Program-made: the position numbers and the translations under genes | Shown: one piece after another, positions 7,274 to 15,836 of the stretch | Position numbering within the stretch: the first letter of the stretch is position 1 | How the letters are laid out: every line of letters starts with the position of its first letter | Origin: Rohdeia sp044358925 | GTDB lineage: Bacteria > Planctomycetota > UBA1135 > GCA-002686595 | Reading direction: 5' to 3' | DNA: 23,202 bases | NCBI GenBank assembly: GCA_044358925.1 | Contig: JBIKNC010000042.1 | Coordinates: forward strand, 1 to 23,202 | Notes under the pieces: model-generated | The model's database searches: none | Told to the model about the DNA's origin: nothing | Seen by the model: the letters and a program-made list of their open reading frames with translations, nothing else

Positions 7274-8443
7274 ATGTTCACGCTCCTCACGTCCGCTTCC
7301 ATCGCACTCGCCGCCTGCGCGGCCGCCGGTGAGCGCCCCCAGCCGATCGAGTTGTCGCACCTGCTGTCGATCGACGGCACGTCCGAGAGCACGCCGGATG
7401 TCGACATCGCAGCCGCTGCCGAGACGGTCATCGCGATCCGTGCGAAGCACCTGCACCTCGGCGACGGACGCACGGTGGAGAACGGTGTGCTCGTCGTGCG
7501 CGGCGGTGTGATCGTTGCGGCCGGCGAAGTCGAAGTGCCCGCGGACGCGTACGTCGTCGAACACGACGGCCACGTTTCGCCGGGCCTCGTCGCCGCGTAT
7601 TCGGCCGGCTACATCCGTTGGACCGAGGCGAACGAGAACACACGGCCCTTCATGCCGGACGTGCGCATGGCGCTGGGTTTCGACCCGGAGCTGCCCGCGC
7701 TCGACGACGCACTCGCAGTGGGTGTGACGACGGTCGTGCTCGCACCCGGTGTGTCGCAAGTCGTCGGCGGTCGCACGGCGGTCGTGAAGACGCACGGCGG
7801 CCGCGTGCTGTCGGACAACGCACACCTCGCGCTGTCGCTGGCCGCGCAAGCGGCGTCGACGGAGCGTTACCCGACCTCGTACGCCAGCATCACCGCGGAA
7901 CTCGACGCGCGTTTCACCGACGCTCAGGGCGCGTACCGCGAAGCGCAGACCGGCAACCTCGGCCTCGCGAGCTTCGTGCGCGCGCAACACGAGACCGATC
8001 GCGCGCTGCGGCTGTACGAGCGACACTCGCTGAAGGGCGCGCTGGTCGGCTGTGTGCTGCCCGGTGAACTCGCGCCGCGCCTCGAGCGCGCGCAGGTTTC
8101 GGTCGTGCTGCCGAGCACCGGCTTCGCGCCGAACGAACGCGAACTCGCGTCGCTCGCCGATCTCGCGGCGGCCAAGGTGCCGTTCGCGTTCTGGCTCGAC
8201 GACCCCGATCTCTTCCGCGTGAGCGCCGCCGTCGCGCGCCGCGCCGGTGCGTCCGCCGACGAGGCCCTCGGTTCGATCACGTGGTACGCGGCGGACATCG
8301 CGCGCGTCGGTACGTCGGTCGGCCGCCTCTCGCGCGGCTTCGACGCCGACTTCGTCATGTGGTCGGGCGACCCGCTCGACCTGACCAGCCGTGTCGAAGC
8401 CGTCTACGTGGCCGGCGAACTCGCTTTCGGAGGTGTGCAGTGA
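7274..8443 (+). CDS. Exported amidohydrolase-like protein 2, HxH lost
   Basis: 389 residues from the ATG at 7274. The N terminus is a short hydrophobic segment containing L12-A-A-C15, which could be a lipobox, so it may be a lipoprotein. An upstream GTG at 7211 overlaps the previous stop and would add 21 residues including several Arg; it has no Shine-Dalgarno, but it cannot be ruled out. The beta domain (IAIRAKHLHLGDG... VLVVRGGVIVAAGEVEVP) is followed by P103-G-L-V-A-A-Y109-S-A111 where PGxxDxHxH is expected. AVVKTHGG is retained, as is the C-terminal GRLSRGFDADFVMWSGDPLD signature. It is compact, with no charged insertion. It overlaps the next gene by four bases (GTGA), so the two are translationally coupled. 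Predicted non-catalytic relative; function unknown. Confidence 0.84.
   Translation: MFTLLTSASIALAACAAAGERPQPIELSHLLSIDGTSESTPDVDIAAAAETVIAIRAKHLHLGDGRTVENGVLVVRGGVIVAAGEVEVPADAYVVEHDGHVSPGLVAAYSAGYIRWTEANENTRPFMPDVRMALGFDPELPALDDALAVGVTTVVLAPGVSQVVGGRTAVVKTHGGRVLSDNAHLALSLAAQAASTERYPTSYASITAELDARFTDAQGAYREAQTGNLGLASFVRAQHETDRALRLYERHSLKGALVGCVLPGELAPRLERAQVSVVLPSTGFAPNERELASLADLAAAKVPFAFWLDDPDLFRVSAAVARRAGASADEALGSITWYAADIARVGTSVGRLSRGFDADFVMWSGDPLDLTSRVEAVYVAGELAFGGVQ
8429..8434 (+). promoter_or_regulatory. Strong Shine-Dalgarno GGAGGT that decides a GTG start
   Basis: GGAGGT sits five bases before the GTG at 8440, inside the end of the preceding gene. It fixes the start of amidohydrolase-like protein 3 at the GTGA overlap rather than at any upstream in-frame codon. 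It also contrasts with the ATG-start genes around it, which have no such site. Confidence 0.75.
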
Positions 8444-9675
8444 ACGCGCTCGTACGACGTCTTTCGCTCGCGGCGCTGCCGCTCGTCGCGACCATCGGCT
8501 TCGCCTCCGCCCAAGAGAAGGAGACGCCGCGCACGTCGTGGATCGTCACCGCCGACAAGATCCACACCGCCTCGGGCGATGTGATCGAGAGCGGCTTCGT
8601 GCGCGTCGAGAACGGCCGAATCGCCGCGGTCGGTCCGGGCAAGATCGCCGGTGACTTCCACGTCGCCGCGATCACGCCGGGCCTGGTCGAAGCATCGTCG
8701 GGCATCGCGCTCGGCGAAGCGACGGTCGAACAGGTCAGCGAGACGACGCCCGGTGTGTCGCTCGAAGAGGGCCTCGATCTCTTCTCGATCGCCTGGAAGA
8801 ACGAACTCGCGAGCGGCGTGACCACGACCCTCGCGCTGCCGTACGACGAGAACGTGCTCGGCGGCATGCCGGTCGTGCTCAAGACCGGCGGCGGCGAGGC
8901 GACGCTCGAGTCGCGCATGCTGCGCTCGCGCGCCATGGTGCGCGGCTCGCTCGGTGATCAACCGTCGAACGGCAACTCGCCGTTCTCCGGCAGCGCGTGG
9001 GGCATGTACCACCGCATGCCGACGACGCGCATGGGCGTCGAGTACGAGTTCCGCCGCGCGTTCTACGACGCCATCCGCGCGCGCAAGGACGCGACGTTCG
9101 TGTCGCCGGGTGCGGAGATCCTCCACAAGGTGCTCGACGGCGAGATGCCGATCATGGTGCGCGCGTCCGCGCGCCTCGACATCCGCACGGCGCTGGGCCT
9201 CAAGGCCGAGTTCAAGATCCAGAACTTCGTCATCGACGGAGCGGGCGACCTGCTCGAAGAGGAAGAACTCGTCGTCGCGTCGGGTGTGAAGCTCGTCTTC
9301 GCGCCGCTGACCTTCGACGGACAGACCGGCATCGACGGCGGCTTCCTGCCGTGGAACGCGCCCGCGCGCATGGCCGAGCGCGGCGTCGAGTTCGCGCTGT
9401 CCGGCGGCACCAACCGCAACCGCGACTTCCGCCTCGCGCTCCAGCCCGGTCACGCGATGCGCGGCGGCCTCTCGTTCGAGAAGGCCCTCGCCGCCGTGAC
9501 GATCGCACCCGCGCGCATCCTCGGTGTGGCCGACCGCGTCGGTTCGCTCGAGGTGGGCAAGGACGCCGACCTCGTCTTCTGGAGCGGCCAACCCTTCGAG
9601 TACACGTCGCGCGTCACCGGCGTGATGGTCTCCGGTGAGATCGCGGTCGATCCGCGCGCCGGCGAAGAACTCTGA
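8440..9675 (+). CDS. Exported amidohydrolase-like protein 3, HxH lost
   Basis: 411 residues. The GTG start is set by GGAGGT and yields a textbook signal peptide (NALVRRLS, hydrophobic core, cleavage after ASA at about 24). The beta domain ADKIHTASGDVIESGFVRVENGRIAAVG is followed by P80-G-L-V-E-A-S86-S-G88 in place of PGxxDxHxH. VVLKTGGG (the Lys-bearing strand) is retained. The strand-8 region reads FALSGGTNRN, without the usual Asp. The C terminus is a strong family signature: AVTIAPARILGVADRVGSLEVGK, then DADLVFWSGQPFE. A central block (WGMYHRMPTTRMGVEYEFRR) resembles the mid-regions of imidazolonepropionase-like homologues, so it belongs to that branch. Its start overlaps the stop of gene 2. 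Predicted exported and metal-free; function unknown. Confidence 0.86.
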   Translation: MNALVRRLSLAALPLVATIGFASAQEKETPRTSWIVTADKIHTASGDVIESGFVRVENGRIAAVGPGKIAGDFHVAAITPGLVEASSGIALGEATVEQVSETTPGVSLEEGLDLFSIAWKNELASGVTTTLALPYDENVLGGMPVVLKTGGGEATLESRMLRSRAMVRGSLGDQPSNGNSPFSGSAWGMYHRMPTTRMGVEYEFRRAFYDAIRARKDATFVSPGAEILHKVLDGEMPIMVRASARLDIRTALGLKAEFKIQNFVIDGAGDLLEEEELVVASGVKLVFAPLTFDGQTGIDGGFLPWNAPARMAERGVEFALSGGTNRNRDFRLALQPGHAMRGGLSFEKALAAVTIAPARILGVADRVGSLEVGKDADLVFWSGQPFEYTSRVTGVMVSGEIAVDPRAGEEL

Positions 9676-9760
9676 ACCTCACGAGCGGCGCGCGGCTGTG
9701 AAGCCGACGCCGCTCGACCCATCGCACACTCCCTCGAACGACCCCGCAGCGCACTTCGCC

Positions 9761-11170
9761 ATGTTCGGCACCACCACTCTCTCGCGCAGCGCCACGAAGG
9801 GCGCCTCGCGCGCTCTCGCCGCCCTCGTCGCCGCCACCTTCGCTCTCGCGCCGGAAAGCGTGTTCGCGCAAGCGTCGCAAGACCTCGTCATCGAAGCGGG
9901 GCGCGTCGTCGTCGACCCGGCCACGACCATCGAGGACGGCGTGATCCTCGTCCAAGGCGGTCGCATCGCCGCGATCGGCAAACGCGGTGAGGTCACGGTT
10001 CCGTGGGACGCTCCGGTCGTCGGCGGCGCCGAGTTCACGGCATTCCCGGGCTTCGTCGAGGCCTACGCCTCGCGCGGCATGGATCGCCCGAACGAAGGCA
10101 TCGACGTGGCCGCGTTCCTCGACGTCCGCGACTCGATCGACCCGATCAACCTCTACTTCCAGGACTGCCTGCGCTGGGGCATCACGACGATCAACGTCCA
10201 GCAGGGCAGTGACTGCGTGATCGGCGGCAAGGGCCGCATCGTGAAGCCGGTCGGCATCACGATCGACCAGATCACGGTGCGTCCGTCGTACGGCCTCGTG
10301 CTCTCCGCGGCGCCGAAGCGCGGCAAGTCGCGCGCGACGCAGGCGCAGGGCCTGCGCGACGCGTTCCGCGATCTGCGCACGTACCTCGACGAAGTCGTCC
10401 AGGACGCACGCGACGGCGGCGATCTCGCGCGCCGCGAAGCGCTCGCCCAAGGGCGCGAGCTGAAGGGCGAAGATGCTCAGGGCCGCCCGATGAGCGGCTC
10501 GGCGTGGAAGGTCGACGGGCTCGAACTGATCCCGCGCGGCGCTCTCGACGAGAAGCAGGCGCCGATCCTCGCGCTCGTCGAAGGCCGCACGCCGGCGTTC
10601 TTCCACTGCGGCAGTCCGCACGACGTGCACCTCGCACTGCGCACCGCGCGCGACAACGGTTTCCTCGAGCGCACGACGCTCGTGCTCGACAACTCGTGCT
10701 GGAAGGCGGCCGACGAGATCAAGGCGGCGGGTGTGTCCGTCGTGCTGACGGGTGCGCTGATGCACGTCGAGACGGACCCGATCACCGGCGAGGAGACGGA
10801 GACGTTCGTGCCGGGTGTGTTCCGCGACACGGGCATCACGTTCGCGCTGTCGAGCCAGAACTCGAGCACGACCTCGCTCTGGTACCAGGCCGCACGTGCG
10901 ACGGGTCTCGGACTCACGCGCGAAGAGGCGCTGACGGCCGTCACGCTCGCGCCCGCGAAGATGATCGGTCTCGAAGGTCAGGTCGGCAGCCTCGCGACCG
11001 GAGCGCTCGGCAACGTGCTGCTCATGTCGGGTGATCCGCTCGCCACGACGACCTGGGTCGAACACGTCGTCGTGGAAGGCGTGCACGTCTACGACCGCTC
11101 GAAGGACCCGCGCAACAAGATCCTGATCGAAGGCGAAGACCCGATCGATCACCTCAGCCCGAACGACTGA
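9761..11170 (+). CDS. Exported amidohydrolase-like protein 4, HxH lost
   Basis: 469 residues from the ATG at 9761, chosen because it gives a signal peptide (Arg/Lys-bearing n-region, hydrophobic 18-36, ends FAQA). An in-frame upstream extension would be charged and non-homologous. The beta domain (LVIEAGRVVVDPATTIEDG... GGRIAAIG) leads to P96-G-F-V-E-A-Y102-A-S104, so the HxH is missing. A strand resembling strand 5 keeps a His (FFHCGSPHDVHLAL), but the strand-8 region is FALSSQNSST without Asp. The C-terminal signature is partly worn: AVTLAPAKMIGLEGQVGSL, then ALGNVLLMSGDPL. There is a polar helical stretch near residues 200-250. No Shine-Dalgarno; an 85-base A/C-rich gap separates it from gene 3. 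Function unknown, probably non-catalytic. Confidence 0.84.
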   Translation: MFGTTTLSRSATKGASRALAALVAATFALAPESVFAQASQDLVIEAGRVVVDPATTIEDGVILVQGGRIAAIGKRGEVTVPWDAPVVGGAEFTAFPGFVEAYASRGMDRPNEGIDVAAFLDVRDSIDPINLYFQDCLRWGITTINVQQGSDCVIGGKGRIVKPVGITIDQITVRPSYGLVLSAAPKRGKSRATQAQGLRDAFRDLRTYLDEVVQDARDGGDLARREALAQGRELKGEDAQGRPMSGSAWKVDGLELIPRGALDEKQAPILALVEGRTPAFFHCGSPHDVHLALRTARDNGFLERTTLVLDNSCWKAADEIKAAGVSVVLTGALMHVETDPITGEETETFVPGVFRDTGITFALSSQNSSTTSLWYQAARATGLGLTREEALTAVTLAPAKMIGLEGQVGSLATGALGNVLLMSGDPLATTTWVEHVVVEGVHVYDRSKDPRNKILIEGEDPIDHLSPND

Positions 11171-11235
11171 CAGCGCGTCGGCTCCCCAGGCCTCGAGTCC
11201 CGTCCCTTTCGAGCATCACGAGCACGAGAACGACC

Positions 11236-14172
11236 ATGATCAGCTTCGCCCTCGCCCTCTTCGCCGCGCCGGTCGCGCCCTGGACGATCCAGGACGATCG
11301 CGCGAGCGGCTGGGTCGCCGTCCGCGCCGGCACGATCCACCTCGTCGAGAACGATCGTGTCGTCACGGGCGGCACGTTGCTCGTGCACGACGGACGCATC
11401 GTCGCCGTCGGCAACGACGTGAAGGTGCCGGCCGGTGCACGCATCGTCGACTACGGTGCGAGCGCGGTCCTGATCCCGGGGCTCGTCGCCGCCGACAGTT
11501 CGCTGGCTGCGGGCGCACTGCCCGATCGCACGGCGAATCCTGACCTCGTCGCGACGGACGGCTACGACGCCTACGGCAGCTACACGCGCATCCTCGCGGG
11601 CGGTGTGACGTCGGCGTACGTGACGCCGTCGCGCGCGCGGCTCGTGACGGGCCAAGCGGCGGTCGTGAAACTCGCCGGTGACGATCCCGCCGCGCGCATC
11701 GTGAAGGCCCCGGTTGCGATCGACGGTTCGATCGCTGCCGAAGCGCGCAACGTGCCGGGCTACTGGCGCATGCCGATCCCGGCCACTGCCGACATCGGCA
11801 TCGACGCGCCGCTGCCGCAACTGCCGCGCACGACGGCCGGCGCGATCCTCGCGTACGAAGAACTCCTCGCCGGTGTGGCGAACGGCGTCGAGCTCGACGT
11901 CTACGGCCCGCGCACGATCGGTCAACTGGCGCCGCTCGTGCGCGCGAAGCTGCCGTGGCGCATCACCGCCGACGAGACGCACGAGATCCGCGCGTTGCTC
12001 GGCCTCGCGAAGACGCACGGACTCACGCTCGTGATCGAAGGCGCACAGGGCGCCGCGCCGCTGGCCGAAGAACTCGCAGCGGCGAAGGTCGGCGTCGTGT
12101 TCGAACTGCCGTTCAATCCGAACCAGCCCGGCGCCGATCGCGGCAAGGGCGCGGACGCCGTGTGGCCCGACATGACCGTCGCGAGCCACCTCGTCGAGAT
12201 GGGCGTGAAGGTCGCGATCGACGCGGCGCCCGGCATGCCGCTCGGTGAGCTGCGCACGGCTGCCATCCTCGCGCGACGCGGCGGCATGAGCGCCGCGGCT
12301 GCGCTGCGCGCCGTCACGCTCTCACCCGCCGAGTTCTACGGCGTCGCCGATCGCATCGGCAGCCTCTCGGTCGGCAAGGACGCCGACTTCGTCGTGCTGT
12401 CGGGTGCGCCGATGGAGTTCGGCTCGACCGTCACGGCGACGTGGGTCGAGGGCGAAGTGGTGTACGAAGTCGGCGTCGAGACCGACGACCTGAAGCGTCC
12501 CGACGTCGTCGTCGTGCGCGCCGGTGAGGTCCACGTCGGCGACGGCACGGTGCATCGCCCCGGCGAAGTGCTCGTGGTCGACGGCCGCATCATCGAGATC
12601 GGCGAACGCGTCGCCCGCCCCGGTGGCGCGCGCGTCGTGGACGTGCCCGCGTTGATGCCGGGCATGATCGACGCACTCGGCCGCCTCGGCCTCGACGGTC
12701 GCCGTTCGACGCCCGAGCCCGCTTACGACCTCACACGCCTGCTCGAGCCCGGCGACGAAACCGACACACGCGTCGCGAAGAGCGGCGTGACGACCGTCGT
12801 CCTCGACTCGGGCGGCATGTCGGGCGCAGGTGCGCCGCTCATCGCGTACCACCCGTCGGCGCAGGACCTCGACGATCAGGTCGTCGACGCGCTGGCCGCG
12901 ATCCGCCTCACGTGGGCCGACAGCGACCGCCGTCGCTCGGGCAAGATGGTGCTCGACCTGCTCGAGAAGGCCACCAAGTACCGCGCCGAGTGGATCGAGT
13001 ACCGCGGCAAGCTCGCGGCTTGGTCGCCCGAGGCGCCGCGCCCCGAGTTCAAGCTGCCGGAGCCGGTGAAGAAGGCCGAAGCCGCAGCTGAAGTCGCCGA
13101 AGGCGAAGGCGACAAGCCCGCGGCCGAAGGCGAGGGCGAGAAGAAGGACGACGAGAAGAAGGACAAGAAGAAGAAGAAGGAGAAGGAAGTCGATCCGGAT
13201 CCGCTCACCGGCATCTGGGTCGGCGACGTCGTCGTCACGCCGGCCGTCGAAGGTGGTGCCGCGGCGGTGACGAGCCGTCTGCGCCTGCAAGCCAAACTCG
13301 ACGGCACGTCCGTCGAAGGCCACCTGCGTTGCAGCGCGCTCTCGAACGAACTGATCGCGGTCGCGGGCAGCTACGCGGCCGACACGGGGGCCTTCACGCT
13401 GAGCGGACTCGGCACGCTGGGCAACGTGACGCTCACGGGCACGTTGTCCGACACGAGCACGGAGCCCGAAGCGGCGGTGACGTTCACCGGTCGCGCGAAA
13501 GTCGGCGACCTCGATCTCGAGGCCAAAGCCGAACGTACGAGCCGCGACTTCCCCGTCGCGAAGCGACCGACGCCGGCCGTCGTCGAAGAGGCGAAGCCCG
13601 CCGAGGAGCCCAAGGGCAAACCGAAGGCGCCGCGCTTCGACGCGAACCTCGAGGCCTACGTGCGTGCGATGGACGGCACGCTCGCGATCATCTGCGAAGT
13701 CGAACGCGCCGACGAGATCCTGGCCTGTGTCGACGCGTTCGAACGCGCCGGCATCCGCCCGGTGCTGCTGGGTGCGTCCGAAGCACACACGGTCGCCGAT
13801 CGCCTGCGCGGTCGCGTGCGCGGCGTGCTGCTCTCGCACCAGATCGTGGCCGACGGTCCGACGATCGACGACACGGTCAACCGCTACACGCGTCTGCAAG
13901 GGGCCGGCATCCCGGTGGCCTTCTACAGCGCCGCGGAAGAAGGCGCCGTCGACCTGCCGCTCATGGCCGCGTTCGCGGTCGCGAAGGGCATGAGCCCGAC
14001 CGCTGCGCTGCGCGCGCTCACCTCCGACTCGGCCGCGATGCTCGCCATCGAGGACCGCGTCGGTCGCATCGCCGTCGGTCTCTCGGCCGACCTCGTCGCG
14101 CTGTCGGGTGCGCCGTTCGATCCGACGACCGAAGTCCTGCGCGTGTGGGTCGCAGGCGACGAAGTGCGCTGA
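11236..14172 (+). CDS. Exported double-domain amidohydrolase-like fusion, both HxH lost
   Basis: 978 residues, about twice the family length. After a short hydrophobic leader (1-14), domain 1 runs to about 420 and has P81-G-L-V-A-A-D87-S-S89 at strand 1 and a full C-terminal signature (GSLSVGKDADFVVLSGAPM). Domain 2 starts with a second beta domain (VVRAGEVHVGDG, about 433) and has P475-G-M-I-D-A-L481-G-R483. Domain 2 is split by a Lys/Glu-rich linker (about 634-652, including a run of five Lys) and a ~120-residue beta-rich insert. That insert begins near 653 (LTGIWVGDVVV) and includes repeated TGTLSD and FTGRAKVGDL-type strands, resembling small beta-sandwich domains that bind ligands. It then resumes near 800 and ends with GRIAVGLSADLVALSGAPF. 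Neither half has catalytic histidines. It lies directly upstream of the one intact member. Role unknown; a scaffold or binding subunit is plausible. Confidence 0.86.
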   Translation: MISFALALFAAPVAPWTIQDDRASGWVAVRAGTIHLVENDRVVTGGTLLVHDGRIVAVGNDVKVPAGARIVDYGASAVLIPGLVAADSSLAAGALPDRTANPDLVATDGYDAYGSYTRILAGGVTSAYVTPSRARLVTGQAAVVKLAGDDPAARIVKAPVAIDGSIAAEARNVPGYWRMPIPATADIGIDAPLPQLPRTTAGAILAYEELLAGVANGVELDVYGPRTIGQLAPLVRAKLPWRITADETHEIRALLGLAKTHGLTLVIEGAQGAAPLAEELAAAKVGVVFELPFNPNQPGADRGKGADAVWPDMTVASHLVEMGVKVAIDAAPGMPLGELRTAAILARRGGMSAAAALRAVTLSPAEFYGVADRIGSLSVGKDADFVVLSGAPMEFGSTVTATWVEGEVVYEVGVETDDLKRPDVVVVRAGEVHVGDGTVHRPGEVLVVDGRIIEIGERVARPGGARVVDVPALMPGMIDALGRLGLDGRRSTPEPAYDLTRLLEPGDETDTRVAKSGVTTVVLDSGGMSGAGAPLIAYHPSAQDLDDQVVDALAAIRLTWADSDRRRSGKMVLDLLEKATKYRAEWIEYRGKLAAWSPEAPRPEFKLPEPVKKAEAAAEVAEGEGDKPAAEGEGEKKDDEKKDKKKKKEKEVDPDPLTGIWVGDVVVTPAVEGGAAAVTSRLRLQAKLDGTSVEGHLRCSALSNELIAVAGSYAADTGAFTLSGLGTLGNVTLTGTLSDTSTEPEAAVTFTGRAKVGDLDLEAKAERTSRDFPVAKRPTPAVVEEAKPAEEPKGKPKAPRFDANLEAYVRAMDGTLAIICEVERADEILACVDAFERAGIRPVLLGASEAHTVADRLRGRVRGVLLSHQIVADGPTIDDTVNRYTRLQGAGIPVAFYSAAEEGAVDLPLMAAFAVAKGMSPTAALRALTSDSAAMLAIEDRVGRIAVGLSADLVALSGAPFDPTTEVLRVWVAGDEVR

Positions 14173-14228
14173 CGCACCGCGTACGCGACCCGCGCCGAAG
14201 TTCACGAAGCGACTCCAACGAACCGACC

Positions 14229-15596
14229 ATGAAGCCGATCACGATCGCCGCATTCGTCCTCGCCGCCGCGACTCCGTTCGCGCGCGCGAGCGACCTCACC
14301 GATCACATCGCACACCCCGGCAACGCGGCGAACACCACGATCGCCTCCGTCGCCGAGGCGACGAACGCGAACGCCGCGACTCCCGCTGCGGGCATGCGCG
14401 GCGGACCGGGACTCGCGCTCCTGTCGGCGAAGGTGCTGACGTGTGAACTCGAAGGCGCCGGCTACCTGAACCGCGGCGTCGTACTCGTGAAGGACGGCCG
14501 CATCGAAGCCGTCGGTCGCCAAGGCGAACTCGTCGTGCCGCAGGGCTACACGGTCGTCGACGTCGGCGACAAGTGGCTCATGCCGGGCATGGTCGACCTG
14601 CACGCCCACGTCGGCGGCTCGTTCGACATCAACGACATGGTGTTCCAGGCGAACCCCGGTTGCCGTGCGGCGACCGCGGTGATCCCGGCGAACCCGCAAC
14701 TGCGCCGCTCGATCGCGGCCGGTGTCACGACCGTGCTGTTCATCCCGGGCTCGGGCACGAACATGGGCGGCCAGGGCGTCCTGATGAAGACGGGCCCGAA
14801 GACCTTCGATGAAGCGATTCTGCGCAACCCGGGTTCACTGAAGGTCGCGCAATGGGGCAACCCGGAACGGTGGGGCATCGGCGTCGGCAAGACGCACCAC
14901 GGCTACATCATCCGCAACACGCTGCAGCGCGGCATGGGCTACTGGCGCGCGTGGAAGGAGTTCGAGGCCGGCCGCGGCCCGGAGCCGGCGAAGGATCCGC
15001 ACTGGGAGATCTTCCGCACGCTCTACGAAGGCAAGGCGCAGGTCTCGGTGCACACACAGGTGCACCAGGTCGTGCTGCACACCGTCGACATCGTCAAGCG
15101 CGAGATGGGACTCGACGTGTTCGTCGACCACGGGTCTTTCGACTCGTACAAGGCCGGCGCGGAAGTCGCGAAACACGGCGTGAATGCGATCGTCGGTCCG
15201 CGCAACGTCTCGATGCCGGAGCGCTCGATGATCGGTTGGGTGGGCGACAACCCCGAGCGCGTGCAAGGCTCCGCCGCGGGTTGGTGGGACTCGGGTCACC
15301 GCATGATCGGCTTCAACACCGACTCGCCGGTCGTGCCGCAAGAGGAGCTGCCGCTCCAGGCCGCCATTGCCGTACGCCACGGCTTCCCCGACGACACGCT
15401 GCAGACCGTGCGCGGTCTGACCATCATCCCGGCCATCACGATCGGCATGGCGAACCGCATCGGCAGCCTCGAGGTCGGCAAGGACGCCGACATCGTCGTG
15501 ATCGACGGCCACCCCGCCGACCCGCGCAGCGCCGTGCACGTCGTGTTCGTGAACGGCGAGCGCATGTACGACGCGACGGAGAAGCGTCTGTGGTGA
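14229..15596 (+). CDS. Exported metal-dependent amidohydrolase, the only intact member
   Basis: 455 residues with a signal peptide (1-20, ends ARA) supporting the ATG at 14229, then a low-complexity Ala/Asn/Thr stretch before the beta domain (VVLVKDGRIEAVG). Here the metal site is complete: MPGMVDLHAHVGG with H125 and H127, K187 in GVLMKTG, H275 in VSVHTQVH, H301 in FVDHGSF, and D365 in GFNTDSPV. The C-terminal signature is canonical (IGSLEVGKDADIVVIDGHPADP). It belongs to the imidazolonepropionase-like amidohydrolases (COG1228 type), which cleave C-N bonds in cyclic amides or peptides; the substrate cannot be assigned. ATG without Shine-Dalgarno. It sits sixth in the cluster, after the double-domain protein, and is the probable catalytic member among the degenerate paralogues. 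Confidence 0.92.
   Translation: MKPITIAAFVLAAATPFARASDLTDHIAHPGNAANTTIASVAEATNANAATPAAGMRGGPGLALLSAKVLTCELEGAGYLNRGVVLVKDGRIEAVGRQGELVVPQGYTVVDVGDKWLMPGMVDLHAHVGGSFDINDMVFQANPGCRAATAVIPANPQLRRSIAAGVTTVLFIPGSGTNMGGQGVLMKTGPKTFDEAILRNPGSLKVAQWGNPERWGIGVGKTHHGYIIRNTLQRGMGYWRAWKEFEAGRGPEPAKDPHWEIFRTLYEGKAQVSVHTQVHQVVLHTVDIVKREMGLDVFVDHGSFDSYKAGAEVAKHGVNAIVGPRNVSMPERSMIGWVGDNPERVQGSAAGWWDSGHRMIGFNTDSPVVPQEELPLQAAIAVRHGFPDDTLQTVRGLTIIPAITIGMANRIGSLEVGKDADIVVIDGHPADPRSAVHVVFVNGERMYDATEKRLW
15578..15584 (+). promoter_or_regulatory. Shine-Dalgarno-like GGAGAAG before the 53-codon gene
   Basis: GGAGAAG ends eight bases before the GTG at 15593, within the last codons of the intact amidohydrolase. It supports translation of the overlapping mini-gene by re-initiation. 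Confidence 0.4.
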
Positions 15597-15754
15597 TCGG
15601 CGGCTTCGCACTGGCGTCGCTCGGAGCGCTCGCGCACGACGACGGCTCGTGGAAGCAGCCGGCAGCGACGATTCCGCGCTCGAAAGTCCACGAGGTCCAC
15701 GTCGACGGCGAACGCGTCCACGACGCGACCGAGACACCGCCGCACCAGCCCTGA
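15593..15754 (+). CDS. Small 53-residue protein resembling an amidohydrolase C-terminal tail
   Basis: GTG start overlaps the stop of the intact amidohydrolase (GTGA), with GGAGAAG upstream. The product has a short hydrophobic N terminus (residues 2-14) and then VHEVHVDGERVHDATET. That segment matches the last residues of the preceding protein (VHVVFVNGERMYDATEK) at 11 of 17 positions; the DNA matches at 36 of 51 bases, with many differences in third codon positions. This suggests an old duplication of the gene's 3' end that stayed in frame. It could be a tiny exported protein, or a remnant of a lost ninth amidohydrolase gene. No function can be assigned. Expression is unproven. Confidence 0.5.
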   Translation: MIGGFALASLGALAHDDGSWKQPAATIPRSKVHEVHVDGERVHDATETPPHQP

Positions 15755-15836
15755 TCGATCCACCAAGCTCGCGCGAGCGCGCCGCGTCGCCGACTGCGAC
15801 ACACGCGCGCCGCACGACAGACAGCCACACACCGCC

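Noticed and set aside
12322..14205. 627-codon minus-strand frame opposite the fusion gene
   Set aside because: Low-complexity antisense product, including a Leu run that mirrors the Lys/Glu linker on the plus strand; no independent support.
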